In this document: positions 8,810 to 16,422 of the stretch, in pieces
Layout: each line of letters opens with the position of its first letter
How positions within the stretch are numbered: the first letter of the stretch is position 1
The notes under the pieces: generated by a model
Databases searched by the model: none
What the model was told of the DNA's origin: nothing
The model's input: the letters and a program-made list of their open reading frames with translations, nothing else
Translations under genes and position numbers: made by a program
Source of the DNA: Flavobacterium lacustre
Lineage (GTDB): Bacteria > Bacteroidota > Bacteroidia > Flavobacteriales > Flavobacteriaceae
NCBI RefSeq assembly: GCF_027474525.2
Contig: NZ_CP114882.2
Span: forward strand, 1,178,001-1,242,000
Direction: 5' to 3'
Length of the DNA stretch: 64,000 nucleotides

Positions 8810-9013
8810 ATGAGCGAATATACTTTTAGAGAACTTGAATTAAAATATGGAGAGTTAATTTATATTGTCAATGAAAAAGGCGAAGGAATTAGTGGATTAT
8901 ATGAAGATGAATATAATAATTCAAATGAAACATTTAGATTTAGTAACTATTCAAATGGAAAAACGGAAACTATCGAAATTAACAAAATGCATTCCATACA
9001 AAGAGTCAACTAA
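8810..9013 (+). CDS. small hypothetical protein
   Basis: 67 residues, acidic and Asn/Glu-rich (MSEYTFRELELKYGELIYIV...), no signal peptide, no membrane helix and no motif I recognise. It begins with ATG 45 bp after the MltR-like gene and is followed 19 bp later by another small gene in the same direction, so the three may share a transcript. AT-rich composition and the surrounding repeats suggest a transferred cassette. That it is expressed is an inference from spacing and strand. Confidence 0.5.
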   Translation: MSEYTFRELELKYGELIYIVNEKGEGISGLYEDEYNNSNETFRFSNYSNGKTETIEINKMHSIQRVN

Positions 9014-9032
9014 AGTATAATAGCATATCAAA

Positions 9033-9308
9033 ATGAAAAAATTAGGGAAAGACAAAACGATTTGGGTAAAACAAGTTTTTTCCGAAGAATTATGGAGATA
9101 TGAAAAAATTAAATTAATTGACTACAATAATTTTTTAAAAACTATTGTTAATGACGGGCCAAATCCTTTTTTAAAAATGGAAAAAGCTCCAAAACACATA
9201 GTTGCTTTCAAAAAAATATTAGAGTTTTTATCGAATAAATATGTGGATAAAGTTATCTTTATTATAATAGGATATTTTTTAAAAATATTACTTGATAAAA
9301 TCATATAA
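9033..9308 (+). CDS. small protein with C-terminal membrane helix
   Basis: 91 residues. The N-terminal two thirds are charged and soluble-looking; residues about 73-90 (KVIFIIIGYFLKILLDKII) form one hydrophobic helix reaching the C-terminus, as in tail-anchored proteins. No family recognised. It is the last of three same-strand small genes and ends 10 bp before the right arm of the bracketing inverted repeat. Confidence 0.5.
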   Translation: MKKLGKDKTIWVKQVFSEELWRYEKIKLIDYNNFLKTIVNDGPNPFLKMEKAPKHIVAFKKILEFLSNKYVDKVIFIIIGYFLKILLDKII

Positions 9309-9348
9309 AAGAAAGAACTACTGCCAACACACGCTACAACCAATTTGG

Positions 9349-9422
9349 GCAATTACCTTAATGCAAACATGATTTTATAAGAATTTTGTAAATCCCAAAA
9401 TAGAGCATAATTTAGTACCAGA
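9349..9422 (+). repeat. 74-bp dispersed repeat, copy A (upstream of propeller lipoprotein)
   Basis: It aligns without gaps to 10818-10891 with 11 mismatches over 74 bp (about 85% identity). Both begin GCAATTACCTTA and end TTTAGTACCA. Both copies lie 30-50 bp before the start of an unrelated accessory gene, in the same orientation. Confidence 0.85.
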
Positions 9423-9451
9423 ACATTGTGCGTCATATTAGAGAAACCCAA

Positions 9452-10528
9452 ATGAACAAGAAATCGAAAATGATTTACATACTACTGATATTGGCACTGA
9501 ACTTTTCTTGTGTTGAAAAGAAATCAACCGAAAAAGAAGTTAAGAACTCTGAATTGGTAATTTCTTTAAAAGCGGACACCTTAAAATTTACTTCTGGAAT
9601 ACGTGCTATCTTTCAGGACAGTAAAGGCAATTATTGGTTTGGAAGTCATAATGAAGGCGTAAGTTTTTATAATGGAAAATCATTTGAATACTTTACAACA
9701 AATGAAGGTTTATCCGATAACCAAATCCGTTCAATCCAAGAAGACAAGAGTGGAAAAATTTGGTTTGGAACCGCAAAAGGAATAAGTGTATATGACAAAG
9801 GAAAGTTTACCACCTATTCAACAAATTTTAATAATCCAAGATATGAATGGAATGAAACCAATGGAGATTTATGGTTTTATGCGGGTGAAGAAGACGGAAT
9901 AAATCGTTTTGACGGAATAAATTTGAACTATTTAATTTTCCCAAAACCCAAAAATAAAAAACCTGATACTACTTATGGCGTAACTGATATTTCAAAAGAT
10001 AAAGACGGCAAAGTTTGGATTGCGACTTATGGAGCACTATTCAACTATGATGGTAAAAGGGTCAATATCTTTGATAATGAAAAATTAAACTTAAAAGATA
10101 ATGAGCTTTTGCATATACGAAGTGTATTAGCAGATTCAAAAAGTCGAATTTGGATAGGAAATAATGGAATTGGTGTACTACTTAAAAAAGGAGATGCTAT
10201 AACTCATTTCTCAAAAGAACAAGGTAAGCTAATTCCAATAAATGAGTTTGAAGCGAACACTAAAACGCAACAATTTGCTAAAAATACAGGATTGCAATCC
10301 GTTTTTGCCATTGAAGAAGATTCAGAAGGAAACATTTGGTTTGGAGATAGAGATTCAGGAGCTTGGAAATATGACGGTAAGACATTGACAAACTATTCAA
10401 TGAGTGACAAACGATCTAAACCAATGATTTGGACTATTTATAAAGACAACAAAAACAATTTGCTTTTTGGAATGGCAGACGGAAATATAGTTAAGTATAA
10501 CGGAAAGGCTTTTGAAAAGCAATTTTAA
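9452..10528 (+). CDS. lipoprotein with two-component-regulator propeller repeats
   Basis: About 358 residues from the ATG at 9452. This start gives a clean lipoprotein signal, hydrophobic core then LNFSC with lipid-acceptor C20; the GTG at 9428 would put eight unsupported residues in front. The rest is a series of Reg_prop/YVTN-like propeller blades: repeated D.kG.iWfgt patterns such as DSKGNYWFGSHNEG, DKSGKIWFGTAKG, DKDGKVWIATYG, DSKSRIWIGNNG and DSEGNIWFGDRDSG. In Bacteroidetes such blades form the sensor part of hybrid two-component systems, but here there is no kinase domain. Probably a membrane-anchored sensor or binding protein; ligand unknown. Confidence 0.8.
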   Translation: MNKKSKMIYILLILALNFSCVEKKSTEKEVKNSELVISLKADTLKFTSGIRAIFQDSKGNYWFGSHNEGVSFYNGKSFEYFTTNEGLSDNQIRSIQEDKSGKIWFGTAKGISVYDKGKFTTYSTNFNNPRYEWNETNGDLWFYAGEEDGINRFDGINLNYLIFPKPKNKKPDTTYGVTDISKDKDGKVWIATYGALFNYDGKRVNIFDNEKLNLKDNELLHIRSVLADSKSRIWIGNNGIGVLLKKGDAITHFSKEQGKLIPINEFEANTKTQQFAKNTGLQSVFAIEEDSEGNIWFGDRDSGAWKYDGKTLTNYSMSDKRSKPMIWTIYKDNKNNLLFGMADGNIVKYNGKAFEKQF

Positions 10529-10539
10529 GAAATACAAAC

Positions 10540-10672
10540 GCACAACACCAGTTTGACAAAATGACGGGTTCAGCGCTAAATTCAAGTTCCGTTCTTCGAT
10601 TGAACTTTTGTGCAAAACCGAACATTTGTACTTCGATTTCCGCCACTTCGCCAAGCGCTGGAGTTAATGTGC
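10540..10672 (+). repeat. long imperfect palindrome (attC-like shape)
   Basis: The outer arms GCACA (from 10540) and TGTGC (10668-10672) are complementary. Inside, 10552-10567 matches the reverse complement of 10640-10655 at 11 of 16 positions, all differences being transitions. An inner AAGTTC...GAACTT hairpin sits in the middle. The stretch 10529-10942 carries no gene; this palindrome and two repeats fill much of it. Confidence 0.5.
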
Positions 10673-10687
10673 TAGCTTACACCAGCG

Positions 10688-10739
10688 CTGCGAAGTCTCT
10701 GACTTCGTAGCCATTTCAATGAGCTGTAAACCTAAGAAA
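10688..10739 (+). repeat. 52-bp dispersed repeat, copy 1
   Basis: It differs from 11824-11875 at only three positions. It contains the hairpin CGAAGTC-TCT-GACTTCG and a conserved tail with AATGAGCTGTAAACC. Confidence 0.85.
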
Positions 10740-10817
10740 AGAAAGGAAACTGTAACCAATGAGAAATTAGAATTAAATATAAGACTGAAGACACAATACT
10801 TACAACATCGGGTTGAT

Positions 10818-10891
10818 GCAATTACCTTAACGGAAACTTGATTTTGTAAGAATTTGGAAAATTCGAAAATAGAACTTAATTTAGTACCAAA
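10818..10891 (+). repeat. 74-bp dispersed repeat, copy B (upstream of DUF5694 gene)
   Basis: Partner of 9349-9422; see that entry. It ends 51 bp before the DUF5694 start and is followed by the CTACTGCCAA sequence also found at the right edge of the 8139-9328 block. Confidence 0.85.
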
Positions 10892-10942
10892 CCCGCTCTA
10901 CTGCCAAGAACCTTAGAGAATTGACTAAAAAAACGTTTACAA

Positions 10943-11812
10943 ATGAGAAATATAGTATTAGTTTTAATGATGTCCCTTTTGTGTTATTCCACTTTTGGGC
11001 AAAAAAATCCGAAACGAATAAAAATAATTTTATTGGGTACTTTTCACTTTAATCAAAGTTTAGACAGTACAAGCAGATTGCATTCTAACTTGTTTTCCGA
11101 AAAAAGACAAAGCGAAATAACAGATTTAGTCAATAAGCTCGCAAAACAAAAGCCGGATAAAATATTTTTAGAATTTACTCAAAAATACCAACCTTACTAC
11201 GATAGTATTTATAGCGATTATCTGCAAGGAAAAGAACCGTTACGATTAAAAACAAAAGCAAACGAAATATTCCAACTCGGAATGAAAACCGCCAAAATAC
11301 TAAACCACAAAAAAGTATTTGGTATAAACTATCAACCGGAGGAATTAGCCGATTCTGCCTACAAACCAAAAAACAAAGTAGATGATGCAATCAAAAAATT
11401 GTATTTAGAATTAGGAAATTTCAACGATGAAAGCAGAACGAATGCCAAATTCTATGATTTGAAATATCCGTATAAATTCCCCAATCAAGATTCCCTTTTG
11501 CAAAAGGTAACTTTAAGCAAGTTCTTGTTACAAATAAATTCGGTCAAAAAATTGCAACAAGCAGAATATAACGAATGGAATTATTTCCTGAGTATGGGAA
11601 CAGGAAATGATATGAGTTCAACAGAATATGTAAGTACATTTTGGTATGGAGCTAATTTGAGGAACTTTAATACTATAATGCGGCAAGTCGATTATAAAGA
11701 AGACAATTGTTATCTCATAATTTACGGTTCAAACCATATTCCTTTTTTAAAATATTTATTTAATTTGAATCCCTACTTTGAGGTGGTAGATTTAGATAAA
11801 ATACTAAAATAA
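10943..11812 (+). CDS. exported DUF5694 family protein
   Basis: 289 residues with an N-terminal signal peptide (MRNIVLVLMMSLLCYSTFGQ). The start of the mature part, KRIKIILLGTFHFNQS, followed by KPDKIFLEFTQKYQ and a late IIYGSNHIPFL block, fits DUF5694, a family I place near the TraB/GumN-like (EreA/ChaN-type) fold because of the GTFHF and GSxH motifs. Function is unknown. It stands alone in the repeat-rich accessory stretch, behind copy B of the 74-bp repeat. Confidence 0.75.
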   Translation: MRNIVLVLMMSLLCYSTFGQKNPKRIKIILLGTFHFNQSLDSTSRLHSNLFSEKRQSEITDLVNKLAKQKPDKIFLEFTQKYQPYYDSIYSDYLQGKEPLRLKTKANEIFQLGMKTAKILNHKKVFGINYQPEELADSAYKPKNKVDDAIKKLYLELGNFNDESRTNAKFYDLKYPYKFPNQDSLLQKVTLSKFLLQINSVKKLQQAEYNEWNYFLSMGTGNDMSSTEYVSTFWYGANLRNFNTIMRQVDYKEDNCYLIIYGSNHIPFLKYLFNLNPYFEVVDLDKILK

Positions 11813-11823
11813 AAAAGCCTGCC

Positions 11824-11875
11824 CTGCGAAGTCTCTGACTTCGTAGCCATTCTAATGAGCTGTAAACCCAAGAAA
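11824..11875 (+). repeat. 52-bp dispersed repeat, copy 2
   Basis: Same sequence as 10688-10739 with three changes; contains the CGAAGTC-TCT-GACTTCG hairpin 12 bp after the DUF5694 stop codon. Confidence 0.85.
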
Positions 11876-11937
11876 TAAAAAGCTCCAAAATCAGAATGGC
11901 ATATAGCAATAAGTACAAAGTCCGGTCTCGTTAAGTA

Positions 11938-12515
11938 GAATTCTCGAGCCTTCACTTACGATTCTCGAGCCTGCAGTTGCGATTCTCCTGCCTGCATTTA
12001 CGATTCTCGTATGCATTTCCCGATTCTCGCATGCAATTCACGATTCTCGTATGCATTTCACGATACTCGTATGCATTTCATGATACTCGTATGCATTTCC
12101 CGATTCTCGTATGCAATTCACGATTCTCGTATGCATTTCCCGATACTCGTATGCATTTCACGATACTCGCATGCAATTCACGATTCTCGTATGCAATTCA
12201 CGATTCTCCTATGCACATTCACGATATTGCCATACACATTTACGATTCTCCTATGCACATTCACGATATTGCCATGCACATTTACGATTCTCCTATGCGC
12301 ATTTAGGATATTGCCATGCATATTCACGATATTGCCATGCACATTTGCGATTCTCCTATGCACATTCACGATATTGCCATGCACATTTACGATTCTCCTA
12401 TGCGCATTTAGGATATTGCCATGCATATTCACGATATTGCTATGCACATTTGCGATTCTCCTATGCAACTTTACGATATGGGCATACACATTTACAATAA
12501 AGCAATGCAGCAGCA
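11938..12515. repeat. 28-unit tandem array of 20/21-bp repeats
   Basis: Units start with CGAT and contain an ATGC core: three 21-bp units (11938-12000), ten 20-bp units (12001-12200; CGATTCTCGTATGCATTTC type), then fifteen 21-bp units (12201-12515) mixing two types, one with CTCCTATGC and one with TTGCCATGC. Blocks 12243-12347 and 12348-12452 are 105-bp duplications differing at one base. There are no spacers, so this is a minisatellite, not CRISPR. Because units lack stop codons, long ORFs appear in several frames on both strands; I do not count them as genes. No other feature is seen in 11876-12580. Confidence 0.95.
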
Positions 12516-12580
12516 GTCTTTTTTATAGCACAGCTCCCAAAACCAAGAGCAGAACAACAAAACACCAGACCCCATACAAT

Positions 12581-12612
12581 AAAAAACCCCGGAAGTATAA
12601 CTTTCCGGGGTT
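12581..12612 (-). terminator. terminator of the arabinan/arabinose operon
   Basis: A perfect 10-bp stem AACCCCGGAA (12585-12594) / TTCCGGGGTT (12603-12612) with an 8-nt loop. Read on the minus strand it is followed by a T run (complement of the A run at 12581-12586), 89 bp after the galM stop codon. Confidence 0.88.
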
Positions 12613-12700
12613 AGTAACTAATACCATGTGATAAACCAAACCATTCAACTTATTTATGGGATTAGATAAACCATCAGTGATGGTTATTATTTTCAAACGC

Positions 12701-13882
12701 TTATTTCACAGAGAATTTAAAGCTTGTTTTTGTTTTGTAATTCTCACCTGGATTCAAAACCGTAGTTGGAAAATCCTTCTGATTAGGCGAATCCGGATAA
12801 TGTTGTGTTTCTAAACAAAAACCCGTTCTGTGCGCATACGTTCCACCAGCTCTCATCGGTAAAGTACCATCTAAGAAATTCCCGGAATAGAACTGAATTC
12901 CCGGTTGGTCTGTATACACTTCCAGCAATCTTCCGCTTGTTGCTTCATATGCCGAGGCGGCAAAACGCTCACCTTTATCTTGATTGTTAAGTACCCAGCA
13001 GTGGTCGTAACCCAATCCGTTTTTCAACTGTTCATCTTTCGCTTCAATATCAGCACCCACTTTTTTCGCTTTTCTAAAATCAAAAGGAGTATTCGTTACA
13101 TCCGTCAATTTACCGGTAGGAATCAGAGTTGCCGCAACCGGAACTAATTGGTCCGCATCAATCCTGATTTCATGATCCAAAATAGGTTTAGAAAAATCAG
13201 ATGACAGGTTAAAGTACGAATGTTGCGTCAAGTTCACCACCGTTTTCTTATCGGTAGTCGCTTCATAAAGCACGTCTAAGGAGTTGTCATTGTTCAAGGT
13301 GTAGGTAACAAAAACAGTTAGGTTTCCGGGATATCCTTCTTCCATATCTTTACTTACATACTTCAATTTTAGCACAGCGCTGTCTCCAGCTTTAGCCTCT
13401 TCAGCAGTCCAAACCACTCGGTGAAAACCTTCCGGTCCGCCGTGCAATGCATTAGGTTCGTTGTTGATAGCCAATGAATATTCTTTTCCGTCCAAAGTAA
13501 ATTTACCCTTAGCAATTCGGTTACCATATCTCCCGATAAGAGCACCAAAATACGGATTAGGTTTCATGTATTGCTCCAAAGAACTAAAACCAAGTACCAC
13601 CTCTTCCGATTTCCCGGCTTTGTTCGGCACTTTCAAAGAAGAAATAATCCCACCATAGGTAATGATGTTCACTTCCATTCCTTTTTGATTGGTCAGTTTG
13701 TAGCTGTCCACTTGTTCTCCTTTTGGAGTCGTTCCGTAAGCAGATTTTTCAATCGTTACGGCAGCAGCAGTAGTAGCTTCTTGAGGAGCATCTGCTGTTT
13801 TATTATCCCTTTTACATTGTACATTCATACTCGCTAAACTTAGTATGGAAATTCCATAAATGCAACGTTTTAATACATTCAT
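12701..13882 (-). CDS. galM: aldose 1-epimerase (mutarotase), lipoprotein form
   Basis: It interconverts alpha and beta anomers of aldoses such as L-arabinose or galactose. 393 residues: a signal with lipobox ending at C23 (MNVQCKRDN), a low-complexity Ala/Thr linker, then the epimerase fold with NIITYGGIISSL, IGRYGNRIAKG, ALHGGPEGFHRVVW (catalytic His region), LTQHSYFNL and a late LETQHYPDSPNQ with the catalytic Glu. A lipid anchor suggests it works in the periplasm or on the outer membrane, before uptake. It is the last gene of the ara cluster, separated from araA by a 14-bp tandem repeat. Confidence 0.93.
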   Translation of the reverse strand: MNVLKRCIYGISILSLASMNVQCKRDNKTADAPQEATTAAAVTIEKSAYGTTPKGEQVDSYKLTNQKGMEVNIITYGGIISSLKVPNKAGKSEEVVLGFSSLEQYMKPNPYFGALIGRYGNRIAKGKFTLDGKEYSLAINNEPNALHGGPEGFHRVVWTAEEAKAGDSAVLKLKYVSKDMEEGYPGNLTVFVTYTLNNDNSLDVLYEATTDKKTVVNLTQHSYFNLSSDFSKPILDHEIRIDADQLVPVAATLIPTGKLTDVTNTPFDFRKAKKVGADIEAKDEQLKNGLGYDHCWVLNNQDKGERFAASAYEATSGRLLEVYTDQPGIQFYSGNFLDGTLPMRAGGTYAHRTGFCLETQHYPDSPNQKDFPTTVLNPGENYKTKTSFKFSVK

Positions 13883-13990
13883 AATTTATTTGGTTTTTTT
13901 AGTTATTGTTTAAGACATAAAGCAAAAAGTCATAAAGTCAAAAGTCATATAGTTAAAAATTATTCTAAAATGCATAAGTAAAACCCTGAC

Positions 13991-14088
13991 TCTTCACCCT
14001 TCACTCTTCACCCTTCACTCTTCACCCTTCACTCTTCACCCTTCACTCTTCACCCTTCACTCTTCACCCTTCACTTTTCACCTTTCAC
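13991..14088. repeat. 14-bp tandem repeat, 7 units
   Basis: TCTTCACCCTTCAC is repeated exactly six times from 13991 to 14074, with a seventh diverged copy to 14088 and further decayed TTCAC-like sequence up to 14110. It lies between araA and galM inside the presumed operon. A simple minisatellite; copy number is likely variable between strains. Confidence 0.95.
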
Positions 14089-14115
14089 GATTCACTCCTC
14101 ACCACTCACTTTCCT

Positions 14116-15630
14116 CTATAAACCATGCTGAAACATATGATAGTACGCTTCGTTAGCATTGATTTTATCTTTAAAATCTCTGATAGTCGTTTTCTCATCA
14201 ATAACAAGCAATTCTATCCCTGCAATATCGGCAAAATCTTCCATGTATTCAGTAGTCAAAACTTGACTGTACACCGTATGATGCGCACCACCGGCTAGTA
14301 TCCATGCAGTAGCAGCAATATCTAAATTAGGTTTACAATCCCACAACACACGTGCCACAGGAAGTTTAGGTAAATCAGCCATAGGTGCAACAGCTTCCAC
14401 TTCGTTTACAATCAAACGGAAACGGTTCCCCATATCAACCAAAGAAGCATTAATAGCATTTCCGGCAGCCACATTAAACACCAAACGAACCGGATCTTCT
14501 TTCCCTCCAATACCTAACGGATGTACTTCACAAGATGGTTTAGCATCCGCAATAGAAGAACAAATTTCTAGCATGTGAGAACCTAAAACGTATGATTTCT
14601 CTGGAGTGAAATGGTAGGTGTAATCTTCCATAAATGAAGTTCCACCTTGGTTTTCAAGACCTACATTCATCACTTTCATGGCTCGCAACATCGCTGCTGT
14701 TTTCCAGTCTCCTTCACCACCAAAACCGTAGCCATCCGCCATAAGACGTTGTACTGCAATTCCCGGAAGTTGTTTCAATGAACCTAAATTTTCAAAAGTA
14801 TCTGTAAATGCACCAAAGCCACCTTCCACAAGGAACGCTCTCAATCCCAATTCAATTCGGGCTGCTTCTACCAATGATTCTCTTTGTGCTCCACCTTTTT
14901 GTAAGGCTGGCGCCAAAGTATAACTCGCTTCATATTCGGCTACTAATTGATCAGTATCTGCATCCGTAACTTTTTCAATTTGTTTAGTAATATCCGAAGA
15001 GTCGAAACCATTTACCGAAAAACCAAAACGGATTTGGGCTTCGACTTTATCTCCTTCGGTTACAGCAACTTCACGCATGTTGTCTCCAAATCTTGCCACT
15101 TTCAGGTTTTGGAACTCATCCCAACCTAAAACGACTCTGGACCAAATGCCTAATTTCTTTTGTACACGTTCGTCTTCCCAATGTCCTACAACTACTTTAC
15201 GTTTTTTACGCATTCTGGACATGATAAAACCAAACTCTCTGTCTCCGTGAGCCGATTGATTTAAATTCATAAAATCCATATCCATAGAAGCCCATGGAAT
15301 TTCAGCATTGAATTGTGTATGCAAGTGACACAATGGTTTTTTAAGAATACTTAAACCGCCAATCCACATCTTCGCTGGCGAAAAAGTGTGCATCCAAGCA
15401 ACAATACCAATACAGTTTTTATTCGAATTGGCTTCTAAACATACATTCGTAATCTGCGCAGGTGATTTTACCACATCTTTATATACAATCTTTACCGGTA
15501 TATGAGAGGATGCGTCTAAACCTTTAGCAATTTGTTGGGAGTGTTCCGCTACTTTTCGTAGTGTTTCTTCACCGTATAATTCTTGGCTTCCTACTACAAA
15601 CCAAACTTCTTTTTGTGAAATATCTATCAT
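14116..15630 (-). CDS. araA: L-arabinose isomerase
   Basis: It converts L-arabinose to L-ribulose in the cytoplasm, the first step of the pathway whose next steps are encoded just upstream. 504 residues, the normal length. The family pattern is clear: [17 protein letters not shown] at the start, [25 protein letters not shown], the [12 protein letters not shown] block with metal-binding Glu, MEDYTYHF, and the late HHTVYS segment. Gene order on the minus strand is araB-araD-araA-galM, with a 90-bp gap after araD that contains an imperfect TTGGTT/AACCAA inverted repeat. Confidence 0.97.
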   Translation of the reverse strand: MIDISQKEVWFVVGSQELYGEETLRKVAEHSQQIAKGLDASSHIPVKIVYKDVVKSPAQITNVCLEANSNKNCIGIVAWMHTFSPAKMWIGGLSILKKPLCHLHTQFNAEIPWASMDMDFMNLNQSAHGDREFGFIMSRMRKKRKVVVGHWEDERVQKKLGIWSRVVLGWDEFQNLKVARFGDNMREVAVTEGDKVEAQIRFGFSVNGFDSSDITKQIEKVTDADTDQLVAEYEASYTLAPALQKGGAQRESLVEAARIELGLRAFLVEGGFGAFTDTFENLGSLKQLPGIAVQRLMADGYGFGGEGDWKTAAMLRAMKVMNVGLENQGGTSFMEDYTYHFTPEKSYVLGSHMLEICSSIADAKPSCEVHPLGIGGKEDPVRLVFNVAAGNAINASLVDMGNRFRLIVNEVEAVAPMADLPKLPVARVLWDCKPNLDIAATAWILAGGAHHTVYSQVLTTEYMEDFADIAGIELLVIDEKTTIRDFKDKINANEAYYHMFQHGL

Positions 15631-15720
15631 TATATTTTGTTTAATTGTTTTATCTGCTTAGTTGTCTAATCGATTTTATGTTATTGGTTTAACCGATTAA
15701 ACAGTTAACCAATTAATCTG

Positions 15721-16422
15721 TTATTGTCCGTAATAGGAATCTTTCCCGTGTTTACGTTCGTAATGTTTCTTAATCAAGGAATCTTTCAATCGGGGTGCGT
15801 TCGGATTGATTTGCAAAGTCAAATACGCCATTTCAGCGACTACTTCCAGCACTTTGCTGTTATAGACTGCTTTTGCTGCGTTTTTTCCCCAGGCAAAAGG
15901 ACCGTGATTGCCAATCAAAACCATTTCTACTTCTTCATACGAAAGGTTTTTTTCTTTGAAACAATCTAAGATTTGAATTCCGGTATTGTGTTCGTAATTC
16001 CCTTCAATAAGCGCATCAGCCATTGGCGCCGCACAAGGAATATCAGCTGTCAAATGGTCGGCATGTGTAGTCCCAAAAATTGGAATATCTCTTTGCGACT
16101 GCGCCCAAGCCACAGAATACGTAGCGTGAGTGTGCGCCACACCACCAATTTTTGGCCAGTTTTTATATAAATAAGCATGCGTTTTCGTATCCGATGAAGG
16201 ACGCATATTCCCTTCGATGATGTTGTTGTCAAAATCAACAATAACAATATCTTCCGGCTTTAATTCTTCGTAAGCCACACCGCTGGGTTTAATGGCGAAA
16301 ACACCATTTTTCCGATCCACGGCACTCACGTTTCCAAAAGTATAGACTACTAAATTCAATGCATTCAATTGCATATTGGCTTCGTAGCATTCTTGTTTTA
16401 AATCGTTATACATAGAGCTCAT
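15721..16422 (-). CDS. araD: L-ribulose-5-phosphate 4-epimerase
   Basis: It makes D-xylulose 5-phosphate from L-ribulose 5-phosphate by retro-aldol chemistry. 233 residues of the class II aldolase/AraD fold. Zinc-site histidines are seen in GVAHTHATYSVAWAQ and a later H in the GNHGPFAWG segment; GTTHADH holds further conserved residues. It overlaps the 3' end of araB by 17 bp, so translation is coupled. The product is the substrate of the transketolase encoded at 32.5-34.5 kb. Confidence 0.97.
   Translation of the reverse strand: MSSMYNDLKQECYEANMQLNALNLVVYTFGNVSAVDRKNGVFAIKPSGVAYEELKPEDIVIVDFDNNIIEGNMRPSSDTKTHAYLYKNWPKIGGVAHTHATYSVAWAQSQRDIPIFGTTHADHLTADIPCAAPMADALIEGNYEHNTGIQILDCFKEKNLSYEEVEMVLIGNHGPFAWGKNAAKAVYNSKVLEVVAEMAYLTLQINPNAPRLKDSLIKKHYERKHGKDSYYGQ

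Larger units (their letters stand above)
8139..9328. repeat. block of three small genes bracketed by a 10-bp inverted repeat
   Basis: GTTGGCAGTA (8139-8148) and its exact reverse complement TACTGCCAAC (9319-9328) enclose three short same-strand genes of unknown role. A shorter form (TACTGCCAA) recurs at about 10902-10910. The arrangement resembles a gene-cassette unit, but no recombinase is present in the window. Confidence 0.4.

Noticed and set aside
8139..10910. A true integron with attC sites
   Set aside because: The core GTTRRRY/RYYYAAC pairs were not found at the borders and no integrase is in the window; only the general cassette-like layout remains.
11938..12515. CRISPR array
   Set aside because: Units are directly adjacent at 20-21 bp with no unique spacers, and there are no cas genes.
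11977..12631. Several long plus-strand ORFs (up to 206 residues) over the tandem array
   Set aside because: All three plus frames are open because the repeat unit lacks stops; none has a plausible start signal or composition, so they are by-products of the repeat.
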